Below, piece after piece: positions 34,712 through 47,716 of a stretch of DNA of 64,000 nucleotides (the stretch's first letter is position 1; every line of letters starts with the position of its first letter). Source of the DNA: Zhengitettix transpicula (Eukaryota > Arthropoda > Insecta > Orthoptera > Tetrigidae); contig CM073590.1 of NCBI GenBank assembly GCA_037074705.1, forward strand, positions 166,840,746-166,904,745. The letters are read 5' to 3'. The position numbers were made by a program, and so were the translations under genes. The notes beneath the pieces are model-generated. The model did no database searches and was not told the DNA's origin. It saw nothing but the letters and a program-made list of their open reading frames with translations.

Positions 34712-36565
34712 ATTTATTTTTGCTGTCAAAGTGAATTTAAAGACTTACTATCCGAGTCCCATTTATGAAATCCAGAAATTTGTAAGAAGTATTCTTTCTC
34801 AAATACTTATTCCTTTTTTAAAATATACTTTTTATTCATTTCTTCCAAGAGAACTGTGTCACATATGAGAAGGCATCAATACTCGTACATTTACAACCTG
34901 TTCCTGTTCACAGTTTTAAAATATAAATGAAAATTTTTTTATATTTTTATACATAAAATAATATTAAAATTTAGTGAAGCTACTTCACGATAAGAAATGA
35001 TTGTATTTTGTATAGTTTCATAATTGTAAAATACAATATATTCTGAAAAATTATGAAATATATATTTATAAAATTTCTAAGAGTTACTTGCTTACTCATC
35101 AAGGTAAATGATTGAAATGAAAGACAGAAAAAATAGACATGGTATTTAATTTTGCTAATGCGTTATTCATTTTATTATTCAGATTGATAAAGTGATAACC
35201 ATACAATCACTAAACAAATATTCATACTTCAGGACTTATACAGTAATATTTAAAGAATCTAGGATGTGTATGAAATATACCAGTTAAATTTTTTTTCTAC
35301 ATTAAGTAAAATTTCAAATTGAAAACGAAATTACGGTCAACATCATATTTCCTCACACCTAGAGAATATTATATATATTGTAATGATTAAAAAGTTAGTT
35401 AATTTTTTAAAAAAATTATTAATTATTAAATCAAATTTATTTATTTTAATGATTTGTGAATTTGTTGCATTCAAATAAAATAAAACTTTTCTATTTTTTT
35501 ACAAACAGTTACATCTAATTAATCTTTTTCTCAGGGTCTTTACTGGGTTTGATAGTAAGAAACAAATCAAGATTACAATTAAAGAATTTACAATTTAAAC
35601 AATTTGAAATGCACTGAATATGAAATGAAAAGAAACGAAAACTGACTATTACTGTTTGCAAAACATTTATTATTTTAGTTTGTACTTACAACTATCCTTT
35701 TTGAACCAGACTTAATAATTTCAAAGCTTGGGAACACACTTCACTAAAAGGCCATTATGTGTATAAAATTGCACATTCACAAACACACACACTTCAATCC
35801 TTTCAGAACTCCAGACTCCTCACCTATGGACAAACATTTCCTTAAACAATTATTGGCCTTAATTAGTATTACAATATATATATATATATATATGTCCGTC
35901 CCAGCTGGTGCATGGAAGGAAGGTCTAATATGTACTAAAATTCAATTTGAGAGGAAGGAGGGTTTCAAAGCTGCTGACACACCTTAAATTGAAGCTGGCA
36001 TTGTCATTTTTTTGTAAAAATGTAACCCTCCCTCTTTTGCAACCAATTTAATTAATTTGACTATCACATTACCTTAACTTGCTTTTCATTTATCTAAAGC
36101 ACATTAGGAGAAAGTGAAATGTCAAATTAATTACCTCATTTATATAGGAAAGACAGCGTAAGTAGCTGACTTAAATCAACAGTTGTGCAGAAATAAAAAC
36201 CCCAAATGTCTAAGGACCTGACCCTTCTTTATCAGCATAGAATGTCTGAATTAACTGCTGGCTGTGCACGAATTGTCAAATTCAAACCCTAGTACACCAG
36301 CCATTGTAAACAACATTGACATCCAACAACTAAAGAAAAGGTCACATCAGTGGATAAATAGAGTGGAAGAGGCGTGCGTGCGCGCGCGTACATTTATATA
36401 TATATTCTCATTGTTCCTTCCTAATTTTGACTCCTTGTCAATAGGGCAGCATTGATCATTTGTGTCACATATATGGTCACTGTTATCACATAACCTACAC
36501 CCAGATTGTCGCAACCTAACCATCCCAGTAATGCTAGTTTCCCCGCTGTGGTGGTGGTGGAGCCA
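34712..36565. other. 3' flank and likely 3' UTR of copy A
   Basis: AT-rich. Possible poly(A) signals are ATTAAA near 34973 and AATAAA at about 35474. Part of it (about 34900-36260) is repeated at 40146-41050 after the partial copy. It contains an AT run at 35874-35893 and a short GCGTGCGTGCGCGCGCG stretch near 36372. Confidence 0.6.
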
Positions 36566-39500
36566 CTTAATGATCAGCAGCATACATTGCAGTGTTCTGC
36601 TGACTCTGAAGCAGTTAGTACTAAATAAGGACACTCCAATGATACAGACAAACTATATAACTTTCAAAATCCACTCAGGAAAAAAAAAAGTGGTCCAATA
36701 TTGTCTGGACCTGGATTGCGTTCATTGTATAATAGTGATGAATCTATACATATGCAAGCGGGCATGGTAGCAATGCGGGATTATATGCCCAATTAACTAA
36801 ATTTAGTACAGTGTTCAGACATTGTGGCAATGACAGATTCATTATGTATAGGACCAAGTATTAATAATAAGAACACTGAAGGAATTTATTCTGTAACATT
36901 TGAAAATAAACACAAAGTGGAACATTGTCGGAACATATCCAGAGCACAGGAAAATAGTTCAATTGTTGTAAAATCTTTTGACGACGGTAAAGATGGTTGC
37001 AAAAATACATCTAAAAATGCAGTCTTACAATGACCCTCAAATACCTGCTAGACAAAATAACAACCATGACAAAAGATTGTGAAGAAAAAGTAATAATATC
37101 AAACAAAGGGAACTTTGGTATTGCTTTATCAGAATATAGGAAAGTGGGAGACCTTCAAGAAAGTTCAGAATCAAGTATTATAATTTGCATAAATAATGAG
37201 CCAACAGATGAAAGACTACAATTATTTTAACTCTGGGAGGGATATACCCTCACATTAACCCACGATCTCCAAGTGACACAATTTCTGACAGTCTGAGAAT
37301 ATGACATCTTTAGTGACCAAGTGAAAGGCCGAGGTGACAAATTTTTAGGAAATGATAGTATATGCTCTGAAAAGATTAATTTGTATCTAATTTAAGTTAA
37401 ATTTTCGAAAAGTAATTATTACAGTAACTGAGAAATTGATCTCTAAAATGAAGAAAATGCATGTGCTTTGGATAAAACTGAAAGTAACTTGAAAAGTACA
37501 TGTGAAATTCCAATGAGCACAATGAAAGATTATCCAATACAAATAATTTCAGATAAATTAGCATACTTTAAGGACAACAGGAATATTGAAGGGGGAAACT
37601 GGCCCACCTCTAGAAATACCTGAAGCTTTAATACTCGAGACTCGTGGAATTCAAGAAACGGTAAGAACAGAAATCAATGACAACACTATTAACACAATAA
37701 CTTTCATTAGATGCCCAACATCAATAGATATGTTGATTCCAGGACCAACAACTACCCAAAATATAAATAATAGATGTACTCCGGAATTAATACAGCTTTC
37801 AGGATCTTCTGATAATTCGGAAAATGAATATCAGCAGTATGAAAATGACCAAGAGAGAGAACCCACATCACAACTCACTGAAAGTCAAATAGTTTCTTTG
37901 AAAGAGTTCTTAATAATTAAAGAGAAGGATTTATGAGATAATTTCAATGAATTAAGTAACGCTGAAAATATTATAATTGAAGAACAAGAATTGCAGAAAA
38001 ATGATACTGTAGTAAAATTAAACAGTGTTGAATCTACAGTTTGTTGAAAATTCAATCCTGGATGGCTCAGTTAAATCTGTCTTCCCTGAAATTACACACG
38101 TGTGCAATAATGTGCCTTTAGATGAAAATGTGTCAAAGATACACAATTCAGACTGTGAAACTGGAGAGCCAAATAAATTGACCAGACAATTGGCAATTAA
38201 TTGTGATAGTGCATCAGTTTCTTCAAATAGATTTAAAATAGTTAGATTGTCCATAAATAAGGATTCTAAGATGGCAACAAATAAAAATTGTAATATTACA
38301 GATTCTTTTCCAAGTTCTGAGACAGAATCAAGTAAAGAAAAAAATTGATAATACTATATCCACACCTGACTTTTCTGAACCTGTTATATTATATTGTAGA
38401 CTTGAATTTCCTAAAACTTCGCCTGGTCACCAAGATCAAAATTTAACTGAAAATGCATCCATGGATATGAATATCTTAAACAGGAAGACAGAATATTTTG
38501 TTCGAACAGAAAATTCTCATCTCAATGTATCAGAACAGAAACGGAGCACTCCTCCAAAGAAAATTATATCTGAAAGACAAGTTGAAATATATGACCCTGA
38601 AGTATAAAAAATCTACAATAAGGAAACCTTACTCAAAACTAAGAGTAGAGCATATTTATCCAAATCTGATCTAAGTCATGAAATTTAGCATCTAACTGTA
38701 GTTGTTAAAGAGCACTCAAAATTACAAGATATGGATTTGATTACTCTAGACAGTTATAATTGTCCTGTGGATTCTAGCAATGACAATATGTTAGTTAGTA
38801 ATGAAGTGAGACCTATGCATAAAAAACAGCTGTGAAACAAGAAATTCCTCGTGCAGAGCCGATAATTCGAACCCTTCGGTGAAAAATATTTTGGAAGATG
38901 TGGATCAGGATTCAAACCAATCAACCAAAATTTATGTGGAAGAAGTAGCCCCAGATGCAAGTGGTGCAATTGAAAATTGCCCCACTAAACAGTTTCAACA
39001 TTTTTCTGAAGAAACAACTGCAGTTGCAAATAAATCTAAATCTGTTGCTCTAGGTTGTGAATATGAATCAAAACAGCAGTCAAGTAAGCTGGGTATCCCT
39101 CAAACTGAGACCGTCAATTGTTCAGTATCAAAGACTTCATATTTTCAGGTTGATGATAATGAATCTTGTCCCAATAATGTACAAAGTATTGATCAAAATA
39201 GTTCTAGAATGTGTAACGAACGTAAGGAAACTGAACATTTTAATTCGCCAAGTGATACTGCCCGTCCAGTAAATATTTGTCTGACACATACAATGAATGG
39301 ATTTTCATATTCAGTTGGAAGTGAAATAAAATATACACCCTTGTTACAGCCACCACAAGAATCAGAGGCTTTGACTGCCAATATACAATTTAATATGTAA
39401 ATGTGCAAGTTGTTATGCACATTATTTAAAGAAATCTGAGAAAAATCAAACTCAAGATTCAGGCAAACACCCTTCCATTTCAGATAGAAATTACATTTAT

Positions 39501-40146
39501 ATTGATGGGGAATTAGTTGAAAATGAAGTAAAAACTAATGAAAAAGTTAGAATATTTCTTAATGCACATAGTGAACAACAGAAAGGAATCAGAAGACCTT
39601 GAGTAGAAGTACAAACAAGATTCAGAATCCTCAAACCTGCCCTTCAAGAAGCATTAAACACTTGCTCATATGTTAAGCTCAAGAGATGAAAATGAAGTAG
39701 AGGAAGAATGTTTCCCATCATACTCAAAGAAACGAATGATTAGTATTGCTGAACTAGGTTACACAAAATCAATCATATTACAGTACATATATTCGTTAAG
39801 AATATATGCTTATTTAAACCCTAATGGACCCACAGTTAATGGCCATGGTATCTTTATTTATAATCAAACTTTACTAATTATAACTTGGCAATGGTATGTA
39901 ATAATAGTCCTTATGAATATACAACATTAGATATTTTTGAACAATACATGCCATTTAATGATCAGCAGCATACATTGCAGTGTTCTGTTGACTCTGGAGC
40001 AGTTAGTACTAAATAAGGACACTCCAATGATACAGAAAAACTATATAGCTTTCAAATTACACCCGGAAAAACAAAAGTATTTTAATATACAATGTACACA
40101 ATCCAACTGCAGACAATAATAGTGATGAATCTATACGTATGCTTGA
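36566..40146 (+). pseudogene. Damaged partial copy of exon 8
   Basis: 36566-36660 matches the 3' end of exon 8 (about 34498-34595). From about 36728 the sequence resumes at the equivalent of 29620 and runs to the exon's end at about 40050, followed by another scrap of the 5' part (about 40097-40146). Relative to copy A it has a ~1 kb deletion (36857 joins the equivalents of about 29796 and 30804), collapse of the 58-residue repeats, and many stops and frameshifts (TGA near 37934, TAA at 38604). The longest intact pieces are 37586-37936 and 38879-39400. It lacks an acceptor and upstream exons. Confidence 0.88.
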
Positions 40147-41049
40147 GTATTCGTAAAGAGGCTGAATTACTCAAATTTTTTATCGTGTTATACCTCTTAC
40201 TCTTTTATAATATAAACTAAATTATTTTATATTTTTATACATAAAATATAAAAATTTAGTGAAGCCACTTCATTATAAGAAATGAGTGCATTTTGTATAG
40301 TTTACTATTTGCAATAGAATTTATATTCAGAAAAATTATTCAATATATATTTATACAATTTTCAACAGTTACTTGCTTACACGTCGAGGTAAATTATCGA
40401 AAAGAAAAATTCAGAAAAATATATATGTTATTTAATTTTGCTAATGAGTTATTAATTTTTTTATGAATTTGATAGTGTTAACCTAACAATCAATTAACAA
40501 ATCTTCATGAACTATACAGTAATATTTAATGAATCTAGTACGTGTATGAAACATAGAAGTTAAATTTTTTTTCTTTATAATTTAAGATACACGTCAATTT
40601 GAAAATTGAAAACCAAATTATGTTTAACATATCTTCCCACACCTAGAGATGATATATATATATATATATATTAGTCACTGCTGGTCGGTGCATGGAAGGA
40701 AGGTCTAAGATATACATAAATTCAATTTGATAGGAAGGAGGCTTTTAAAGCAGCTGACATACCTTAAATTTAAACTGGCATCATGAGGCTTGTAAGTAAC
40801 TAACCGTCTATTTTGAAACCAATTTAATTCATTTGACAATGTAACATAACTTTAACTTGCTTGTTATCTAACACACATTAGGAGAAAGTGAAATGTCTAA
40901 TTACTTCATTTAGATAGGAAAGACAGACAAAGCAGCCGACTTAAATTAACAGTTGTGCAGAAATAAAAATCCAGCATAGTATGTCCGAATTAACTGCTGG
41001 CTGCGCACTAATTGTCGAATTAATAAGAACCCCTATAATACACCGAAAT
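40147..41049. other. Duplicated 3' flank
   Basis: Aligns with about 34870-36260 downstream of copy A (shared AAAATTTAGTGAAGC and CATTAGGAGAAAGTGAAATG). Contains an AT run at about 40651-40671. No gene. Confidence 0.75.
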
Positions 41050-41410
41050 ATTAAAGGGCTTAATATCTAATGGGTCGCCTATGGGCCTCCAATAAAAAAA
41101 AGTTTATAAAATGAGCACAAAACTATAAAACTCTTTATAATGGAAATATAACACTTTTTTACTATCCTTAACCGAAACCAACCAAACACCTTGGACCGTA
41201 AAAATTGGTTCCCAAGCTGTCCAACACCCTTTCAACGGACGCACGTTAGTTCATTGTTCGTTAATGATCACACAAAACTCGCAACCCTACATTAAGCATG
41301 AAGCACCCTTCTCCACCTTGCTACAGCAAAGCTGCATTACCTAACGTCACCATAGGAGGTGTGGAGATAGGATTTGTTGGCAGAGCTATCATAGATAGAC
41401 GGCTGAGACA
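41050..41410. repeat. Third copy of intron fragment
   Basis: Aligns in parts with 28030-28460 and 61540-61970, including AGGATTTGTTGGCAGAGCT. The central part differs, so the conserved short frame is not kept here. Confidence 0.7.
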
Positions 41411-41458
41411 CAGTTTGACCCCGCGTCAAACGTTAGTAAACAACGGGCGTAGTATTTG

Positions 41459-41462
<4 letters not shown>

Positions 41463-41536
<74 letters not shown>
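41463..41536. repeat. AT dinucleotide microsatellite
   Basis: Long uninterrupted AT run just before the satellite array. Confidence 0.97.
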
Positions 41537-41538
<2 letters not shown>

Positions 41539-41659
41539 ATTGATTCACGCCATAGGTAGGGAATTTTCTCCTGCCGGCAGTCGCAACTTCGAGGGATAAG
41601 GATGGGGTTATAAGTTAAAGAATCTTACTAATTTCGGAATTCCTTTCCGGACACCACTT

Positions 41660-43312
41660 AGTTTTTTGTGACGTTAGATACAACTATCTGGATATTATCT
41701 CTGGTTCAGCCAAATATCGACTGCGGACGGGGATTGCCCATACAAACATAAGCTTAAAGACTAATTAATCCGAGACATTGCAGAGTTCCTCACGAGATAC
41801 AAATATCTGGATATAAAATCAAGATTCGGCCCAATGCCGTTCTGCGGACGGGAATTGCCCAACATGGGTTTCACCAGTCACACTAAACTTAAACACTAAT
41901 CCAAGACAATGCAGTGCTCCCACGAGATACAAATGTTTGGATATTAACAAAATCCGAATGAAACCGTTCTGTTAACACTAAGCTTGGGAAATGCCCTACA
42001 TGGGTTGCACCAGTCAAAAATAAGCTTAATTACTAATTAATCCAAGACAATGTAGAGTTCCCCACGAGATACAAATATCCGGATATAAAATAAATATTCA
42101 GCCCAGTGCCGTTCTGCTATGGTTATGGACGGGAATTGCCCAACATGGGTTTCACCAGTCAAACTACACTTATACACTAATCCAAGACAATGCAGTGCTC
42201 CCACGAGATACAAATGTTTGGATATTAACAAAATCCGAATGAAACCGTTCTGTTAACACTAAGCTTGGGAATTGCCCTACATGGGTTTCACCAGTCAAAA
42301 ATAAGCTTAATTACTAATTAATCCAAGACAATGTAGAGTTCCCCACGAGATACAAATATCCGGATATAAAATAAATATTCAGCCCAATGCCGTTCTGCTA
42401 TGGTTACGGACGGGAATTGCCCAACATGGGTTTCACCAGTCACACTAAACTTAAACACTAATCCAAGACAATGCAGTGCTCCCACGAGATACAAATGTTT
42501 GGATATTAACAAAATCCGAATGAAACCGTTCTGTTAACACTAAGCTTGGGAAATGCCCTACATGGGTTGCACCAGTCAAAAATAAGCTTAATTACTAATT
42601 AATCCAAGACAATGTAGAGTTCCCCACGAGATACAAATATCCGGATATAAAATAAATATTCAGCCCAATGCCGTTCTGCTATGGTTACGGACGGGAATTG
42701 CCCAACATGGGTTTCACCAGTCACACTAAACTTAAACACTAATCCAAGACAATGCAGTGCTCCCACGAGATACAAATGTTTGGATATTAACAAAATCCGA
42801 ATGAAACCGTTCTGTTAACACTAAGCTTGGGAAATGCCCTACATGGGTTGCACCAGTCAAAAATAAGCTTAATTACTAATTAATCCAAGACAATGTAGAG
42901 TTCCCCACGAGATACAAATATCCGGATATAAAATAAATATTCAGCCCAATGCCGTTCTGCTATGGTTACGGACGGGAATTGCCCAACATGGGTTTCACCA
43001 GTCACACTAAACTTAAACACTAATCCAAGACAATGCAGTGCTCCCACGAGATACAAATGTTTGGATATTAACAAAATTCAATCACACCGTTCTAATACTA
43101 CGGACGGGAATTGCCCAACATGGGTTTCACCAGTCAAAAATAAGCTTAATTACTAATTAATCCAAGACAATGTAGAGCTCCCCACGAGATACAAATATCC
43201 GGATATAAAATGAATATTCAGCCCAATGCCGTTCTGCTATGGTTACGGACGGGAATTGCCCAACATGGGTTTCACCAGTCAAACTACACTTATAAACTAA
43301 TCCCAGACAATG
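41660..43312. repeat. Dimeric satellite array, 281-bp period
   Basis: Two related ~140-bp monomers alternate: one with GAGATACAAATGTTTGGATA, the other with GAGATACAAATATCCGGATA. Type-specific motifs recur every 281 bp (42066, 42347, 42628, 42909 and 42208, 42489, 42770, 43051). Central dimers are nearly identical and the edges are decayed. CGGACGGGAATTGCCCAACA is shared. About 12 monomers in all. Confidence 0.95.
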
Positions 43313-43931
43313 TGAAAACTCACTAGGCTGACAAACAGCCCAACAGCATTGGATACTTCTTCAATGATAGTGTATCCCTACGTGTGCCCCACTTCGCTGG
43401 CGTTCCATGGCGACCGGTCCTAGCCCGTTTAACCTTCAGGTTCTCAGAACGTACACCGACTGACTCACACCAACTCCCTTTAGAATTCTCTACCCACCCC
43501 CCTCTCCTTTCTTGTATGGAGCTCATCCCTTCTACTTTTTTTCTTGCCACTACCCGGCCTGGAAAAGTACACGTGACCGTGCACTGCCGGCCGCTAGTAA
43601 ATGATATGGGAGGGGAGGTAGGTAATGTTTTATTTGATTTGTGACTATTTATGAAGGATTTTGTAAGAATGTTAGTAAGTTGAAGAATGGGGCAGAGATG
43701 GTTTCTGTTAGTACTACAAGACTCGCAATCTGGCTTACAGGTGGAGTATGATTGGATCACAGTACAGTGTAGACCAGACAGAGAATGTGATTGGTTTTTT
43801 GCAGGCCTGGCATAGAAGTTGTGGTGGCAGTTGGATTACATTAAATTTTATAATGGTCAAGGGTGAGTTTAGACAGTTGGACAAACGATGGGACAGGGGA
43901 ATTTTTTAGGGCAACTTCTGGAGGATATTTT
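43313..43931. other. Unassigned stretch between satellite and copy B
   Basis: GC-richer than its surroundings. The minus strand is open from 43760 to 43323 but shows no recognisable domain. 43537-43607 recurs in inverted orientation at 45846-45914. Confidence 0.45.
43537..43607 (+). repeat. Inverted repeat arm, left
   Basis: CTTGCCACTACCCGGCCTGG ... GTGCACTGCCGGCCG, matched by the reverse complement at 45846-45914 (CGGCCGACAGTGCACGG ... CCGGGTAGTGGCAAG). The two arms lie about 2.3 kb apart inside the start of copy B. Confidence 0.85.
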
Positions 43932-44879
43932 CTATTGCTGAAGACATTTTGACAAGTTCATTTAGAACCGGACATCATCTGATGTCCGTGATGCTGCATT
44001 AAAGCCATTTTGTTACAGTTACAGTTACAATTCATAGTAACAGCTTATATATTTACTTTAGAACATCAGTCTAAGCGGATTTTCTAATTCGCTGTTTTAT
44101 TTCCATCCCGTATGACCTGCTAACTGCTTCATTTAAATGCATTTAAATGCAATGTAACTAACATTTTAATTTTGAATAAAATTATTATTATAATCCAAAT
44201 ATCCTTGATAACATCCATTACTTTTGGAAGGAATCAAATTTTGCTAGGCGAAATAACTGTACATGAATAAGTAGGCCTAATTAAAATATTGCTTGCTGAT
44301 GGCATACTTCCAGCATTTACAAGAAATCACTGCAGCTTAATTGTGAATCACCTTGTTATATTTTTACCACAAGATGGGGCTATTGCTTTTTTTGTATCTT
44401 CCATTATCTCTTCTCTGCTAACCTCCAAACTCACCTCACCATATTGTTTTTGCCCTGAAGGTTTCAGTGAAGAAGAATTTCAGTGTAGTTCTTCCAGTTG
44501 ACCCATAAATAGGTTGGCATAGATGGGAACCATCTGTCACTTATTTGGTGCCAGATGTCTTGGAAAGAAAAGTAATTCCTAGGGAGGACAAACTAGGAGT
44601 GGGAATAAAAATTAGTGCTCAGTATCATGAGGGATGTTAATTAGACGACATTAGGATATCAGGTGAAAGTACTTAATGAGGTGGGAGAGGAACAGTTTTT
44701 GTCTTGAATGAAGGAAGATAGCTTCCACTATTGGTTAGCGGGATTCATCCACCAAAGTATATTTGCAGCCAGCGACAATTGGTCACACCAGGACACTAGA
44801 TTTATACATTTTTGGGAGGAGGTAGATGGTACGGCTTTTATTATTATTGAGGAGATCAATATAGAAGAAAAAGTTAATT

Positions 44880-45020
44880 GGTTTCTACCCGGGTAAAACG
44901 GCGATTGTAACGCAATGTTTCGACGACCAAATGCACTGCCGTAATATTCTTCGCCTGACGGCAATGCATTTAGTCGTCGAAACGTCGCGTTACAATCGCT
45001 GTTTTACCCGGGTCGAAACC
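44880..45020. repeat. Long foldback hairpin (copy B)
   Basis: Counterpart of 5972-6112 with the same arms and loop. A further reverse-oriented fragment of the sequence just left of this hairpin is at about 45915-45955, joined to the inverted arm at 45846-45914. Confidence 0.9.
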
Positions 45021-45125
45021 CGAGAACTTTTTTTTCAACAAATACACCGGGTAAGCCTTCGATCTTTGAGATCAATATAAGTGGGTGATAATTTTTATGT
45101 GAGCCATGTTTCTGGACAAACTTGT

Positions 45126-45134
<9 letters not shown>

Positions 45135-45195
<61 letters not shown>
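45135..45195. repeat. AT dinucleotide microsatellite
   Basis: Occupies the place where copy A carries the insertion 6199-11440. Confidence 0.95.
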
Positions 45196-45196
<1 letters not shown>

Positions 45197-45233
45197 TTGT
45201 TTTTTTTTAAAATTAATTAACTTCTTTTTACAA

Positions 45234-45298
45234 GAGGAGAAAAGAACACACCGAGAAAATAAGTGGAAGATTAACATCCTTTCTCATTATACTTCTTG
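45234..45298 (+). pseudogene. Exon 4 of copy B
   Basis: Aligned to 11505-11569. The acceptor G is mutated to A, leaving an AG one base downstream. The donor is GTTAGT instead of GTAAGA. One residue change (Leu to Thr) is seen in the used frame. Confidence 0.8.
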
Positions 45299-46223
45299 GT
45301 TAGTGGCTCTTTCAAACAGGCTTATGTCTCGTCAACTTTCTATCCAATTAGGCTCTATATTGAATTCTCACAAACTCTTCCCTCATTGTACTGAAATAGT
45401 ATGTTCATTTAACGTCATTTAATTTAGTTTAAGGTTTACTATATGTGGAATGATTAGCTGAATAGTATATATGGTGTGAATTGGAAATGTAAAGACCAAC
45501 AAATATTTTAAACTGACTACTGGCTGTCTCTTGCTCCTATGCATTTCAACTTTTTTTTTTAAAACTAACTGTACCTTTATATTTCGGATTAAAATATGCT
45601 AAATATCGCTAACATTCAACAGCATTGTGTTCGCCCTTAACCATTTTGCAACCAATACCAGGTCTCTATTTGAAACTTAACTCAGCCACTGAAAAGTACA
45701 CAATCACAATTTTGACAGAGATGCACCTACACCCTGCATATTTTTGCTTGAGATAGGAGCATATTAATAAAACTATTACTAATAGGAAGGCAAAACTGCT
45801 CAGATCAACAGCTTTAGCTTTGAATTGTATTTGAAAGCTTGCCATATCATTTACTGGCGGCCGACAGTGCACGGTCACGTGTACTTTTCCCGGCCGGGTA
45901 GTGGCAAGAAAAAAAGTAGAAACCAATTAACTTCTTCTTCTATATTGATCTCCTCATTAATAAAAAAAGCTCTAACATAATTGTAAATGAATAACTTAAA
46001 TCAAAGTAAAGTTGTCAGGAAGTGTTACATACAGATGCTATGCTTATCAGTAAATTATTAAGTTATTAAAAATATGTCAAATGAAAACCTGTCATTTGGA
46101 TCTTGACCTTTAAGGATAAAAAGTCATAATACAATTAATTTTTGGGCAGTACCATTTTTATTTATTTTTGGTGGTTATTATGTTTTTTCATAGTGGTACA
46201 TTACATCTTTAATCTCTCTGCAG

Positions 46224-46308
46224 ATAACTCTGAAGAGCATATACTGGATGCTTTACTAAAGTCAAGATTTAGTAAAAATTTCCATGAATTCTGTAATGCA
46301 GTTTTAAA
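46224..46308 (+). pseudogene. Exon 5 of copy B
   Basis: Open and correctly bordered (CTCTCTGCAG / GTAAGT). Differs from copy A at a few bases only. Confidence 0.85.
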
Positions 46309-46544
46309 GTAAGTTAATTTTAAATACTGATAAAAATATATATTGAATTAAAATGCAGAGGTATTTTTATATTATACAGAAAATAGTCATTTCCATTACT
46401 ATATTTGAAGTGACAAATGGTATTTCAGTCAATATAATACTGAAGTGTACAACAGATGAAAAGTATTTTTGATAATCAAATGAAAAATATTTGGAGTAAG
46501 AGTAAAAACTGTGTGGATTAAATTATTAAAGTGCAACAACTGAT

Positions 46545-46621
46545 GGTTGTTCTTCAAATTTTCGGAGGCTCTCAGACTCCTCCTTCAGGAAGTAATGTTA
46601 CCGAAAATTTGAAGAACAACC
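46545..46621. repeat. Perfect foldback hairpin
   Basis: 21-bp arms of identical inverted sequence (starting GGTTGTTCTTCAAATTTTC) around a 35-bp loop with GGAGGCTCTCAGACTCCTCC. Related to the hairpin at 2362-2431. Confidence 0.9.
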
Positions 46622-46712
46622 TTCAGTTCCTTTTGGCGACACCGCACTTCACTTTCAGGTAATCCACAACCTCTCTCTTTCCTTTCCATACCTATATCTC
46701 AATTATATATAT

Positions 46713-47640
46713 TGTAGTAATTGGTAATTAAGACATTGTTCTAATTGGAAAGTTGGATTGTAGAGGACTCATTATTAGTGGATATAGAGCGGACGCCGCA
46801 ACAATCCGGCGAGGCAAAGAAAACATTGTTGATCAGTTGAGAGAGTTTACGCGCTCAAAATCTACGAGACGAAATGTGCAGTCGGGCAGTAAGCAGCGAA
46901 GAGAAAAGACCAAAATTCCAAGGCATAAAAATTTGAACAGTACAGTCGGTCAGCAGACAGCGAATAGAACGGACGAAAAGAACTCATTGAAAGTTTTACA
47001 GTCGGCAGTCAGAACGAAAGATTGTGGCCCAGTCACAAACATGCTTTCAATTATTAAAAAGTAAAGCAATATTCAGACAAACCAATGAAGTCCATTGTCA
47101 ACTAAAGCCACGAGATCTACAAATCCAGGTTGCAGTAAAGCATCGAAAACCAACCAATTTGTGTTAAACCAACTAACAAACAACGCCAATTAGAGTCTGT
47201 GAGAACTTAGAATCAGTGATGTCCCTAAAATTGTGCACGAAAAACTAAAAATGACACCAGGGCGGCCGTAAGTAGAGAAAAAACAATTTGTAAACCGTGT
47301 TTAAAAGATAAGTCAGATCGTTCTTTAATTATTTAATTATCGATAAAATGAGCTCGTTAACTCTTGATAAAATTGAAATTGTTAAATTCAATCTTTAGTA
47401 TTATTTCTTCCGCCACAAATTTCGTCTATGTTCAGACGCATTAACTTCCATAAAAGGTAAATGTAATTTTGATTAATTAAATTCTGCCATTTATCAAACC
47501 CAGATCAAGACCCTGAGATCCCAAATATTTTGTGTATTTTTATACTTGTTTTAAAATAGTTAATAAATTTTGTTTGTTCTTTAAAGTTATTAGTGTATTT
47601 CATTAAAAGCGCCCTTCCATTATTAAATTCACCCATTGTA
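46713..47640 (+). mobile_element. Solo-LTR-like element (intron 5, copy B)
   Basis: Begins TGTAGTAATTGGTAATTAAG and ends near CACCCATTGTA. It shares AGATCTAC, AAGTCAGAT and an ACCCTGAGAT-type motif with the element at 12981-14380, but is much more diverged than the flanking introns. A 103-codon open frame at 46753-47064 has no recognised domain. Confidence 0.5.
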
Positions 47641-47649
47641 ATATATAAT

Positions 47650-47651
<2 letters not shown>

Positions 47652-47712
<61 letters not shown>
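47652..47712. repeat. AT dinucleotide microsatellite
   Basis: Borders the right end of the LTR-like element. Confidence 0.95.

Positions 47713-47716
<4 letters not shown>

Noticed and set aside
36264..36770. Genes around the GC dinucleotide stretch
   Set aside because: Short overlapping frames on both strands, no domain, and part overlaps the exon 8 fragment.
41660..43312. CRISPR-like array or repeated 64-codon gene
   Set aside because: The period is 281 bp with no unique spacers, and the repeated open frame is a consequence of the satellite dimer. Host is eukaryotic.
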